Source: Sulfolobales archaeon
GTDB lineage: Archaea > Thermoproteota > Thermoprotei_A > Sulfolobales > NBVN01
Direction of reading: 5' to 3'
NCBI GenBank assembly: GCA_026419835.1
Contig: JAOAKQ010000003.1
Location: 59,237-123,236 of the forward strand
Length of the DNA: 64,000 nucleotides
Positions 1 to 6,813 of the stretch are shown in pieces; within the stretch, counting starts at the first letter, position 1, and each line of letters opens with the position of its first letter. Under the pieces are notes generated by a model that was not told where the DNA came from, did not search any database, and saw only the letters and a list, made by a program, of their open reading frames with translations. A program made the translations under genes and the position numbers.

Positions 1-285
1 TAAACTGCTGAGACCGCTCATTTCCCCACAAACATATGATAGCACACCTTCGATCGGTAATCCAATAGATACTATCTTAAACCCCTTTCGTACACCGCCG
101 ATTCTTATCTCAGGACAGAAGAAGCCGCACACACTGTAACCTCTTCTTTTTAGATTCTCGACAACTTCTGCGAATATAGTTGACTTACCTACGCCAGGTC
201 TTCCAGTAATGACTACCTTAACTACCGGCAGCCCCCGCTCTCTTCCACTCGGTCGGGTTAAACTACTATCCGACACCTCGAACAT
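1..285 (-). CDS. THEP1-type nucleoside-triphosphatase, N-terminal part (runs off left edge)
   Basis: This partial gene is absent from the ORF track because its 3' end lies outside the window. The minus strand from an ATG at 285 reads a basic leader, then a Walker A loop GRPGVGKST, then 'VENLKRRGYSVCGFFCPEIR' and 'RKGFKIVSI'. That is the pattern of the archaeal/bacterial THEP1 (COG1618) NTPase family, small P-loop enzymes that hydrolyse NTPs and whose cellular role is unsettled. A GTG nine bases after the ATG is an alternative start. About 95 codons are present, roughly the first half of a typical family member. Confidence 0.85.
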   Translation of the reverse strand, partial: MFEVSDSSLTRPSGRERGLPVVKVVITGRPGVGKSTIFAEVVENLKRRGYSVCGFFCPEIRIGGVRKGFKIVSIGLPIEGVLSYVCGEMSGLSSL

Positions 286-467
286 AGCCTACTGCATCTA
301 GACCCATCCCAATTAAAGTCTCGTACGAAGCCTCTGGACACCCATTCAGGTTAAGTAGCAGTATGAGGTATGTAGGAAGCTACCTACCGCAGACCGCCGT
401 TCTACGGTAAGCAGTGGGGATTTAAAGGTGCGGTATCACTACTTCATGGTGCGTAGAAATAGGGAGC
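286..467. promoter_or_regulatory. Divergent intergenic region with TATA box for pyrH
   Basis: This spacer separates the divergent THEP1 and UMP kinase genes. TTTAAA at 421-426 lies about 40 nt before the pyrH GTG and is the likely TATA element. A 9-nt inverted repeat with one mismatch (GGTATGTAG, loop GAAG, CTACCTACC) lies at 367-388. No ORF was seen here. Confidence 0.5.
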
Positions 468-1169
468 GTGGTCGTTAAAATCACTGGTAGAGTGTTCGAC
501 AGCTATAGAAACATCAGCGTACTTACAGGTATATCGAAACTAGTTCTAGAAATGGCGAGAAACGGCCGTAGATTCGTTCTAGTAGCGGGTGGAGGGGGGA
601 GGGCTATAGAATATATTGAACTTGGGAGAAAGCTCGGACTTGGTGAAGGAGTTCTAGACCTAGTTGGTATTGAAGTCAGTAGAGTGAACGCTCTAATACT
701 AGCATCTCTTCTAGGGTCTGAAGCCTACCTACCTATACCGAGAAGTATCGACGAGTTTATGAAAGCATGGAACTCGGGGAAGGTGGTCGTCGTCGGGGGA
801 CTGCAGCCTGGTCAGTCAACTAATGCTGTAGCTGCGGTAATCGCAGAACTAGTTAAAGCTGACCTCCTAGTTAATGCGACAGATGTCAATGGAGTATACG
901 ATTCCGACCCTAAGTTGAATCCCCAAGCAAAACTATTAAGAGAGATCGATGTGAGAACTCTGGAGAGGCTTCTATCGAGTAGAGAGCTAGCCGGTCGCTA
1001 TGAATTGTTCGATAGAGTGGCACTAAACGTAGTCACTAGAAGTAGAATACCTCTAGTCTTCCTAAGCGTATACGATGTAGAGAATATTAAGAAAGCTATT
1101 GAAGGTATGGACTTCACGGGGACCAGAGTAGTTCACGCGCAACTTAAAATCGACGAAACCCGGGTTTAA
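468..1169 (+). CDS. pyrH: Uridylate (UMP) kinase, archaeal PyrH
   Basis: Phosphorylates UMP to UDP in pyrimidine nucleotide synthesis, in the cytosol. The 233-aa protein has the amino-acid-kinase fold. A glycine loop AGGGGRAIEYI lies at about residues 40-50. GGLQPGQSTNAVAA at 110-123 is the phosphate/UMP-binding loop. NATDVNGVYDSDP at 136-148 is the nucleotide-binding signature of archaeal UMP kinases. The length is normal for the family. The start is GTG preceded by AGGGAG. An ATG at 446 is out of frame and meets a stop within ten codons. The gene is monocistronic, with its own TTTAAA box upstream. I am confident of the family; an acetylglutamate-kinase-like paralogue is unlikely. Confidence 0.92.
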   Translation: MVVKITGRVFDSYRNISVLTGISKLVLEMARNGRRFVLVAGGGGRAIEYIELGRKLGLGEGVLDLVGIEVSRVNALILASLLGSEAYLPIPRSIDEFMKAWNSGKVVVVGGLQPGQSTNAVAAVIAELVKADLLVNATDVNGVYDSDPKLNPQAKLLREIDVRTLERLLSSRELAGRYELFDRVALNVVTRSRIPLVFLSVYDVENIKKAIEGMDFTGTRVVHAQLKIDETRV

Positions 1170-1494
1170 GGATCTTCTTCATAGTCAAAAGCTACCCCAC
1201 TGAAATACCTGAGCAGCGTTCACTAAATACTCTCTCGGGAGATTCTTCGCTCTCCGAATTGATTTAGATGTGGCCACCATCTAGTGGCACTTAAAGTAAC
1301 TACTTCGCGTACAGTGAGCTATTCGTACTCCCAGTACTACCAACTATTGATTGTAGACAGCTCACTACTTCGCTGTGTTCTGAGAGCTAGGCTAGGCCTT
1401 CTACTGGTTTAGGATATACCGACTCCAGATTAGGTTGCGCACAGCGCGCTGTGCGCAACCTAGGGTTCTCGATCTGCTACGCGTAATGTAGTAG
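1170..1494. other. 325-nt non-coding stretch between convergent pyrH and tRNA-Leu
   Basis: No ORF or recognisable RNA was found. The stretch contains the 32-bp palindrome listed separately. It also has an 8-bp inverted repeat, AGTGAGCT at 1313-1320 and AGCTCACT at 1359-1366, and the word ACTACTTCGC twice. Both flanking transcription units point into it, so it is a convergent 3' region. Confidence 0.5.
1431..1462. repeat. Perfect 32-bp palindrome (16-nt arms, no spacer)
   Basis: The half-arm TAGGTTGCGCACAGCG is followed immediately by its exact reverse complement, giving a perfect dyad. Symmetry ends at both outer bases. The palindrome starts about 33 nt beyond the tRNA-Leu 3' end and lies 262 nt beyond the pyrH stop, between convergent units. 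It could be a protein-binding site, a cruciform or a bidirectional termination/processing signal. No function can be read from the sequence. Confidence 0.9.
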
Positions 1495-1593
1495 TGCGGG
1501 GGGTGGGATTCGAACCCACGCAGGCCTACGCCATCGGGGCTCTCACTCAGGGTCCTGAGCCCGACCCCTTCGACCTAGCTCGGGCACCCCCGC
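1495..1593 (-). tRNA. tRNA-Leu (CAG) with a 14-nt intron
   Basis: On the minus strand the acceptor GCGGGGG pairs with CCCCCGC before A73. The D-arm has CCC/GGG, and the T-arm is GTGGG-TTCGAAT-CCCAC. A long class II variable arm (TGGCGTAGGCCTGC) marks leucine. The anticodon stem TCGGG/CCCGA closes only if about 14 nt (approximately 1540-1553, ACCCTGAGTGAGAG) are removed after position 37, leaving loop CTCAGGC with anticodon CAG. That is the canonical archaeal 37/38 intron site. CCA is not encoded. A TATA-like TTATTAAG lies about 30 nt upstream, at 1619-1626. Confidence 0.93.
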
Positions 1594-1618
1594 TCCGCGT
1601 AGTTCTGTCGTAGAGGGA

Positions 1619-1656
1619 TTATTAAGTTTCCTATCCATTACCGCTCGAACTTAAAT
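1619..1656. promoter_or_regulatory. Divergent promoter region, tRNA-Leu and sugar-phosphate mutase
   Basis: TTATTAAGTTT at 1619-1629 reads as AAACTTAATAA on the minus strand and is correctly placed for tRNA-Leu. CTTAAAT at 1650-1656 would place a plus-strand transcript start near 1680, just before the GTG at 1687 of the downstream gene. Confidence 0.5.
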
Positions 1657-1659
1657 CTG

Positions 1660-3075
1660 GTGAGCTGCCACACAGTTGGGCTCTACGTGAGTCCTGAGAG
1701 ACTCTTCGGTACTGATGGCGTGAGAGGTGTGGTTAACGTTGAACTAACTCCCGAAATGGCTTTGAAGCTATCTCTCTCCATAGGAACGTACTTCGGGCCC
1801 GGCTCCAGGATCCTCGTGGGCTCCGACATGAGGTCCGGCAACAGCTTTCTAACTGGCATCACGATAGGTGGCCTGATCTCCACTGGAGTAAAGGTGTACG
1901 ATGCCGGATTGCTTCCAACACCAGCTCTACAGTACTACGTAAAGACCGGGGGGTTCGATGGTGGTGTTATGGTTACAGCATCTCACAACCCCCCGGAGTA
2001 TAGTGGTATAAAGGTTGTTATGGCCGATGGTATTGAAGCACCGCGCGATGTTGAAGAGGAAATTGAGGAGATATACCGAGAACTAAGGTTTAGGAGAGTC
2101 TCCTGGCGTGAACTATCGGGTAGTGCTGTAAGAGTGCATGATGTAGTAGACCACTATCTAAACGGAATTGTAGGTCTCGTAGACTTAGATAGAGTACGTA
2201 GACTAGACCTTAAGGTAGCCGTAGATCCTGCGAATAATGTTGGGACGCTTACAACGCCTAGGATGCTGAGAGCTCTGGGCGTTAAGGTAGTTACCGTAAA
2301 CGGTGACTTAAGCTACTCTCCATCAAGACCTCCGGAGCCAACACCAGAGAACCTGGGAGACCTGGTATATACTGTGAAGTCCGCTGGAGCGAGCTTTGGC
2401 GTAGCTCACGACGGGGATGCTGATAGAGCTATATTCATTGACGATAGAGGACTCTACGTACCGGGGGATATCTCGGGAGTGCTGCTCTGTAGACACGTAG
2501 CTGAAAACCGCGGAGAGAGAAGCCCTCCTAGAGTTGTTACAGCAGTTTCGAGTTCAACGTTAGTTAGTAAGGTACTGTCTAGATACGGTATAGAGGTTGT
2601 CTGGACTAGGGTTGGTAGTATTACTATATCTAGAACTATGGTTAAGCTGGGAGCTCTAGCTGGTTTCGAGGAAAACGGGGGTTTTATGTACCCCAGGCAC
2701 CAGTACGTTAGAGATGGGACTATGAGTACCGCTCTCATGGTAGAGATGCTAAGTTACGAAAAAACCTCTCTTTCTGGCATACTCAGCGAACTTCCTCAAA
2801 GGTACGTAGTAAAGAAGAGAGTATTTGTTAGTAGAGAGCGCCTACCTGAAGTATACGAGAGAGTTAGAGCTAGATTCAGTAGTCTAGAGTTCATAGATGT
2901 TGATGGACTTAAGGGCATCTCCGATAGATTCTGGTTCCTCGTAAGGCCCAGCGGTACCGAACCCCTAGTAAGAGTTTTTGTTGAAGCCGATTCTGGGCAG
3001 CTGGTGAATGAGGTATTAAAGGAGCTGCTAGACATTTTTGCGGAGGTGTACGGAAGTGAGGTACGTACTACTTAA
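1660..3075 (+). CDS. Phosphomannomutase/phosphoglucomutase/phosphoglucosamine mutase family enzyme
   Basis: An alpha-D-phosphohexomutase that moves phosphate between C1 and C6 of a hexose or amino-sugar phosphate, supplying nucleotide-sugar synthesis. All four family loops are visible in the 471-aa ORF: FGTDGVRG near the N-terminus with the phosphoserine loop TASHNPPEYSG (106-116), the metal loop DGDADR (251-256), the sugar loop FEENGG (336-341), and the phosphate loop RPSGTEP (429-435). The ORF opens at GTG 1660. However, the TATA-like TTAAAT sits at 1651-1656, so GTG 1687 (V-S-P-E-R-L-F-G) is a better start. It overlaps the next gene by 20 nt. Substrate choice among mannose, glucose and glucosamine cannot be decided here. 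Confidence 0.9.
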   Translation: MSCHTVGLYVSPERLFGTDGVRGVVNVELTPEMALKLSLSIGTYFGPGSRILVGSDMRSGNSFLTGITIGGLISTGVKVYDAGLLPTPALQYYVKTGGFDGGVMVTASHNPPEYSGIKVVMADGIEAPRDVEEEIEEIYRELRFRRVSWRELSGSAVRVHDVVDHYLNGIVGLVDLDRVRRLDLKVAVDPANNVGTLTTPRMLRALGVKVVTVNGDLSYSPSRPPEPTPENLGDLVYTVKSAGASFGVAHDGDADRAIFIDDRGLYVPGDISGVLLCRHVAENRGERSPPRVVTAVSSSTLVSKVLSRYGIEVVWTRVGSITISRTMVKLGALAGFEENGGFMYPRHQYVRDGTMSTALMVEMLSYEKTSLSGILSELPQRYVVKKRVFVSRERLPEVYERVRARFSSLEFIDVDGLKGISDRFWFLVRPSGTEPLVRVFVEADSGQLVNEVLKELLDIFAEVYGSEVRTT

Positions 3076-3478
3076 CCTACTAGCGTGCCCGATGTGCAAG
3101 AACTTCCCACTAAAGCTATCTGTTTTCGAGGAGTTATTGATAGATAGGAGGTATAGCGTAAAGACGCCCTTCTGCGACCTCTACTGCGGACTGAAGAGTG
3201 TGTACATAAAAGAGATAAAAATCGAGGAGCTTGATTGTGGTGAATGTGTGAGACATGACGTTCTATGGGGTATACTCTACTGCTCTAGCTGTGGAAGGTG
3301 GTACCCTATAATAGATGGAATACCGTTCATGTATCCAGACGATTTGAGGACTAAGCCCAGAGTTAGAAGTAGAGAGGAGGAGTTTCTCAGTAAGTACGCG
3401 GATAGAATACCCGCTGAGATACTTGAAAAAGATCCACTAAAGATATTGAAACCTAGAGCTCGAAGAGAGCAGCTCTAG
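3056..3478 (+). CDS. Trm112-like zinc-ribbon protein
   Basis: The ORF track opens at TTG 3038. GTG 3056 is preferred because GGAGGTG (3042-3048) sits seven nt upstream and the protein then begins MRYVLLNLLACPMC, the usual Trm112/COG2835 N-terminus. C-x2-C (CPMC) and a later CSSC with 'WYPIIDGIPFM' form the zinc-binding pair; extra cysteines lie in an insertion (CDLYC, CGEC). Trm112 proteins activate several methyltransferases acting on rRNA, tRNA and release factor. The gene overlaps the mutase 3' end and so is translationally coupled. Its own 3' end overlaps the convergent coiled-coil gene by 26 nt. At about 140 aa it is longer than the minimal ~60-aa form. Confidence 0.75.
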   Translation: MRYVLLNLLACPMCKNFPLKLSVFEELLIDRRYSVKTPFCDLYCGLKSVYIKEIKIEELDCGECVRHDVLWGILYCSSCGRWYPIIDGIPFMYPDDLRTKPRVRSREEEFLSKYADRIPAEILEKDPLKILKPRARREQL

Positions 3479-3887
3479 GTATCCCATCTACGTAGACTAC
3501 GCGTAATTTAGTAACAAGCTCTACGCCAGATATAACTTCAAGTTCTCTTCTAAGAGTCTGCAGCGCGGTTAGCTTGCTGTTCAAGTTTTCAACAGCTACT
3601 TCAAGCGCTGCCTGCTCCTGCTCAGCTGTAGGATCGAATACCAGCATTAATCCTCTGATAGTGATAGTGTTAGTTACGGCTTCAGGCTTAACTCCTCCGA
3701 GTTTTCCTAAAAGTTCTCTAACCTTTCTCCTCTGTTCAGCTCTAATTCTAAGTTCTTCGAGCTTCTTCAGTAGCTCTCCCATTCTCCTCCTTAGTTCCGC
3801 TATCTCCTCGTCAATACTTCTAATAAACTCTGCGATACTACCGAATTCTCTGATTTCTGTGGAAGTTAGGTCTTTAGGTGAAGACAT
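3453..3887 (-). CDS. Conserved-looking coiled-coil protein of unknown function
   Basis: The 144-aa protein has two long heptad-rich helices. Residues about 18-62 read IDEEIAELRRRMGELLKKL and onward, and residues about 90-120 read EVAVENLNSKLTALQTLRREL. A short segment with TNTITIRG and FDPTAEQEQ lies between them. The helix-strand-helix layout recalls prefoldin-like proteins, but I do not see a convincing prefoldin alpha or beta signature, so no name is given. The ATG is preceded by GAGGT and by a TATA box (ATTTAAATT) about 30 nt upstream. It is monocistronic. Confidence 0.7.
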   Translation of the reverse strand: MSSPKDLTSTEIREFGSIAEFIRSIDEEIAELRRRMGELLKKLEELRIRAEQRRKVRELLGKLGGVKPEAVTNTITIRGLMLVFDPTAEQEQAALEVAVENLNSKLTALQTLRRELEVISGVELVTKLRVVYVDGIPRAALFEL

Positions 3888-3914
3888 AGTAGTACCTCTA
3901 CTAGTTATTCCTAG

Positions 3915-3925
3915 AAAATTTAAAT
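3915..3925 (-). promoter_or_regulatory. TATA box of the coiled-coil gene
   Basis: On the minus strand CATTTAAATTTT lies about 30 nt before the ATG at 3887, predicting a very short leader. Confidence 0.55.
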
Positions 3926-4052
3926 GTGTTTATCAAAACGACTCATCCCGCGGTTGCCGCGACCTCACTCGCAGTACTAAAACCCGGTAGCACCCGCGGA
4001 GTGAAGCTAGCGGAAACTCCCCCACCGCACTATCTACCAACACTCACTTGGT

Positions 4053-4400
4053 CTAGAGAAGTTTGAGTTTCCCTGTAATTCTATCCAGGAGTTCGTTGGG
4101 TGCCGGCCCCAGACCTACCGCTGTCGTAGTTCCGGGTGGTAGTTCTGTGAGACCCGCATCTCTAACTACGGCTACCGGTATCCCGGCTCTCTCCGCTTCC
4201 TCCACGTACTTAAATAGCTCAGCCTCCGAGAAAACTTTAACAACCACCTTCTTCTGTCCTTCACTAATCCACACACCAAACCACTCAGGCTTTGCTTTCA
4301 TAGCTTCAAGAGCCGCTCCGAGAGATGCGTGAGCTACTTGAACTGCGAGCTTTCCTCTACTCATCTTCAAATCCGTTCTAACTATGACCACCTGCTTCAA
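4053..4400 (-). CDS. pth2: Peptidyl-tRNA hydrolase, archaeal Pth2 type
   Basis: Frees tRNA from stalled peptidyl-tRNA in the cytosol. The 115-aa sequence matches the Pth2 family along its whole length. It has the N-terminal 'VIVRTDLKMSRGKLAVQVAH' segment with the catalytic region K-x-A-x-Q-x-A-H, then KVVVKV, and the C-terminal 'PPGTTTAVGLGPAP'. Length is typical (about 115-120). It is the last gene of a minus-strand operon of four tightly packed or overlapping ORFs (5358 to 4053), starting five nt after the stop of the preceding one. Confidence 0.95.
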   Translation of the reverse strand: MKQVVIVRTDLKMSRGKLAVQVAHASLGAALEAMKAKPEWFGVWISEGQKKVVVKVFSEAELFKYVEEAERAGIPVAVVRDAGLTELPPGTTTAVGLGPAPNELLDRITGKLKLL

Positions 4401-4405
4401 CTAAA

Positions 4406-4723
4406 TCACCTACTAATAGCTGCCACCACTCTTTCTACGGCATTCTTATTGCTATCGACCATGCACTTATTGAAGCAGCGGTAATCAACTAAGCCGTTCT
4501 TTAAGCACCTCTCTCTACAGCTAGCTTCGAAAGCGTAGATGTCTATTTCAAGTACGAAGTAGTTCGGATTCTGAGAGAGAGATCTAACTCTAACTAGAGG
4601 CCCGAGGTCTCTAAGGAGTTTAACCACTTCCTCTACGAATCCTAGTTTACTCTTATCGAATATGTAGAAGCCGTATCTTCTTAGAGCTTCAGCAACTTCA
4701 GATTTTACACTTTGAAACTCCAT
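4406..4723 (-). CDS. Uncharacterised 105-aa protein with twin CX3C motif
   Basis: I do not recognise this family. The N-terminal half looks like an alpha/beta domain (SEVAEALRRYGFYIFDKSKL). The C-terminal half carries SCRERC and RCFNKC, a twin CX3C with nine residues between the pairs, inside predicted helix. The twin CX3C could form a two-disulfide helical hairpin or bind a metal. It overlaps the upstream gene by 26 nt and directly precedes pth2, so it is co-transcribed with a translation factor. The function is unknown. Confidence 0.7.
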   Translation of the reverse strand: MEFQSVKSEVAEALRRYGFYIFDKSKLGFVEEVVKLLRDLGPLVRVRSLSQNPNYFVLEIDIYAFEASCRERCLKNGLVDYRCFNKCMVDSNKNAVERVVAAISR

Positions 4724-5117
4724 ACTTCTTCACCGGTATCTTAAGTAAGTCTACAACGCACTTTATAACATCGTACGCCGTTCTCTGGCTCAACCTACAC
4801 TCAACCAACCTTACCTTAAGTTTTCTGTAGACAGCTCTCGCTAAGACTGCGCCCGCCGAGTCGTAGACGTACACGTCCCCCCTAACTTTCCTCCTCGGGT
4901 TTCTCCTCATGTCTACGGCAACGAGAAGAGCATCGGGCGGTATCTCGATTAGCGCGTCAAACGCTTCACCCTTAGAGTAGGTGGGTTTAACTGGTATTTT
5001 CTCTAAAACTCGCGTAGTAGCCCTAGAGCAGTCTCTACCTATAGCTAGGTAGGTAGCTACTCTTACGTGAAGCCCCCTTCTGCTAGTAGACCTCTCTACT
5101 CTCACTCTAGCGACCAA
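4698..5117 (-). CDS. Uncharacterised basic 139-aa protein
   Basis: Family not recognised. The protein is rich in arginine and lysine (RVRVERSTSRRGLHVRV; MRRNPRRKVRGDVYVYD) with alternating hydrophobic strands, suggesting a small beta-rich nucleic-acid-associated domain; this is inference only. It overlaps ORFs on both sides (11 nt with the upstream gene, 26 nt with the downstream one), so all are translated as one operon with pth2. Confidence 0.65.
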   Translation of the reverse strand: MVARVRVERSTSRRGLHVRVATYLAIGRDCSRATTRVLEKIPVKPTYSKGEAFDALIEIPPDALLVAVDMRRNPRRKVRGDVYVYDSAGAVLARAVYRKLKVRLVECRLSQRTAYDVIKCVVDLLKIPVKKYGVSKCKI

Positions 5118-5358
5118 CGCAGTAGACCTCGAGAACGCCGCTCCTCAACTTCAAGTCTACTTTTCCAGAAGCTCTAACTACTATCGCGTTCTCGAACTCG
5201 GCGAACGATATATCAGATACGCACTTATCTGCTTCGATTTTAATGTGTTTAACTGAGGTCAGCTCCTGCTTTCTCGCCAGCAGCCCTTTTTCATCGTATA
5301 GGCTAGCATCTACATCTCCATCCTTCCGGACGTACAGTACGAGAGTACCGCTACCCAA
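5107..5358 (-). CDS. Uncharacterised 83-aa protein, first gene of the pth2 operon
   Basis: Family not recognised. A small beta-rich acidic protein (SGTLVLYVRKDGDVDASLYD) with two cysteines. The listed TTG start at 5358 lies almost on the AT-rich element TTTTAATTT (5358-5366). Either transcription starts farther upstream or translation starts later, so the N-terminus is uncertain. The 3' end overlaps the next ORF by 11 nt. Confidence 0.55.
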   Translation of the reverse strand: MGSGTLVLYVRKDGDVDASLYDEKGLLARKQELTSVKHIKIEADKCVSDISFAEFENAIVVRASGKVDLKLRSGVLEVYCVGR

Positions 5359-5370
5359 ATTAAAACCCAG

Positions 5371-5919
5371 GTGAACTTCTGCGCGTCAATAAAGCCTTAT
5401 CAACAACTTAAGCTAATCCATAAAATCCTACGCGATCTGGGTACTCTGGTGCGAGCATCCTACCTACTCGTACTTCAGCTTCCTCAAGAAATGAGGATTA
5501 AGATAGCGAACGGGACCCAGTGTCTAGAGCGAGGGTACTACATATATTTAGGCTCCGCGTGCGTGGCTAGACCTTATCTAAGAGTTCTAAGACACTTCAG
5601 CTCTTCTAAGAAGGCTAGGTGGCACATAGACTACCTAACTCTAAGCGGCTTCTCCAAACCGCTACTGGGTGTAGTGCTCTACGGAGTCTCCGAAGAAGCT
5701 CTATACCAAACCATATCTAGGCAGGTAGAAATTCGACCAGCGCTACCTAAGTTCGGCACTACGGATAGAAGAAACCACACCACGCACCTCTTTAAAGTGG
5801 AACGCACCAGCATACTAAGCTTAGTTAGCAAAATTCTAGTACTAGCTAGAAGTCTAGGTCCAGACCTCGTAGAAATTGTAGTTAGCGAGTATCTACACGA
5901 ACTCTCGGAGACCTCCTAG
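5371..5919 (+). CDS. DUF123 / Uri-superfamily (GIY-YIG-like) endonuclease family protein
   Basis: The core matches COG1833/DUF123: 'SYLLVLQL', then 'GYYIYLGSA' (the GIY-YIG-like pair), then 'LRHFSSSKKARWHIDYL' with the family's R-H...W-H-I-D-Y-L block. Members are small archaeal and bacterial proteins related to GIY-YIG nucleases; the biological substrate is not established. The first 26 residues before SYLLVL look unlike the family, and GTG 5449 (MRASYLLVLQL) is a good alternative start. It diverges from the pth2 operon with a 12-nt gap. Confidence 0.75.
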   Translation: MNFCASIKPYQQLKLIHKILRDLGTLVRASYLLVLQLPQEMRIKIANGTQCLERGYYIYLGSACVARPYLRVLRHFSSSKKARWHIDYLTLSGFSKPLLGVVLYGVSEEALYQTISRQVEIRPALPKFGTTDRRNHTTHLFKVERTSILSLVSKILVLARSLGPDLVEIVVSEYLHELSETS

Positions 5920-6003
5920 GAACGGCTTCACCAGGTCGGGGTACCACATAAGCTTAAAAATGCTGTCACAACTTAAGCATACAAGCAAACGGAGTTGGAA
6001 AAT

Positions 6004-6450
6004 ATGTCGGAAGGTAGGTTAAAGGTAGCTGAGCTAAAACCCGGGATGGAGAAAGTATCTATTTTCGTAAGAGTAATCGACCCGGGAGAAGTAAAGAAGA
6101 TAAGTACTAGAGCTGGAGAAAGAACGATTAGAGAAGCGATTGTTGGTGACGAGAGCGGTAGAGTGAAGTTGGTTATGTGGGGTAAGTCCATCAGAACGCT
6201 AAGTAGAGGTGACGTTATAGAGGTTTCCGGTGCGTGGACTACCGTATTTAAAGGTAAAGTTCAGCTAAACGTCGGTGGCTCTGAAAACGTTAAAGTAGTT
6301 GAAGACCTAGGCAAACTTCCATCAGTAGATGAAGTACCTGAAGAAGAACCTAGGGCTGAGGGCGTACCTCCCAGAAGGCCTAAACGTAGGGAGTTTAGGC
6401 AGAGAAGAAGCCGGTTTACTGGTAGAAGTAGAGGCGAGGAATTTGAGTAA
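6004..6450 (+). CDS. ssb: Single-stranded DNA-binding protein, crenarchaeal single-OB-fold type
   Basis: Coats ssDNA in replication and repair. The protein has one OB-fold: 'ELKPGMEKVSIFVRV', 'REAIVGDESGRVKLVMWG', then 'VIEVSGAWTTVFKGKVQLNVG'. An acidic linker and a flexible basic tail (RRPKRREFRQRRSRFTGRSR) follow. This is the architecture of the characterised Sulfolobus SSB, at about the same length. The track starts at TTG 5995; ATG 6004 is preferred, with GGAG upstream and TTAAAAA near 5953 as TATA. Its end overlaps the next gene by 8 nt. Confidence 0.92.
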   Translation: MSEGRLKVAELKPGMEKVSIFVRVIDPGEVKKISTRAGERTIREAIVGDESGRVKLVMWGKSIRTLSRGDVIEVSGAWTTVFKGKVQLNVGGSENVKVVEDLGKLPSVDEVPEEEPRAEGVPPRRPKRREFRQRRSRFTGRSRGEEFE

Positions 6451-6781
6451 AGAACCCGGAGCTTCAGACAGACGGAACTCTACTTTAACTTTTGATGACA
6501 TTGCGCAGAAGAAGCCCCTAAGGCATGGTGCTGAAATGGGAGTTAGTGGTGAGGAGTACATTGTGAGCCTAGGAGAAGATAGGGTATTCGCGCTCGCTCC
6601 AGCAGCTTACTACATATGGAGTCTTTGTGATGGTGTGAGGTCCGTTGAAGATATACTCGAGAAAGTCGAGTCGGACCTTAAAGAAGGTGGGGAAGAGGGT
6701 TTGAGCGAGTTTGAACTTAAACACATCTTAGTCTTAGTTCTCTCCGAGCTAGGAAGCGTAGGCCTAATTACCTGGACTTGA
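6443..6781 (+). CDS. PqqD-like small protein
   Basis: The track ORF (6329) extends back into ssb in another frame. The real start is probably TTG 6443, just before the ssb stop and after GAGGCGAGG, giving about 112 aa. The sequence has the PqqD pattern: 'EEYIVSLGEDRVFALAPAAYYIWSLCDG' and 'SVEDILEKV'. PqqD-fold proteins usually bind a precursor peptide for a radical SAM enzyme. No precursor or SPASM enzyme lies beside it; the window's only radical SAM gene is 34 kb away. Coupling to ssb is clear from the overlap, but its role is unknown. Confidence 0.7.
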   Translation: MSKEPGASDRRNSTLTFDDIAQKKPLRHGAEMGVSGEEYIVSLGEDRVFALAPAAYYIWSLCDGVRSVEDILEKVESDLKEGGEEGLSEFELKHILVLVLSELGSVGLITWT

Positions 6782-6813
6782 GGTAGGCTGTATCGTAAAT
6801 TCGGATAGTTCTT

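Noticed and set aside
1475-1491. Repeat of TACGCGTAAT(G/T)TAGTA also seen near 3498
   Set aside because: The second copy is inside the coding sequence of the coiled-coil gene; the similarity is short and probably chance.
3453-3887. Calling the 144-aa coiled-coil protein a prefoldin subunit
   Set aside because: The helix-strand-helix layout is similar but the beta-hairpin signature of prefoldin alpha or beta is not evident.
3574-3990. 138-aa plus-strand ORF
   Set aside because: Antisense shadow of the coiled-coil gene (serine-rich mirror of Glu/Lys helices).
6329-6442. Upstream extension of the PqqD-like ORF
   Set aside because: It overlaps the ssb 3' end in another frame; the ribosome site and family match support TTG 6443.
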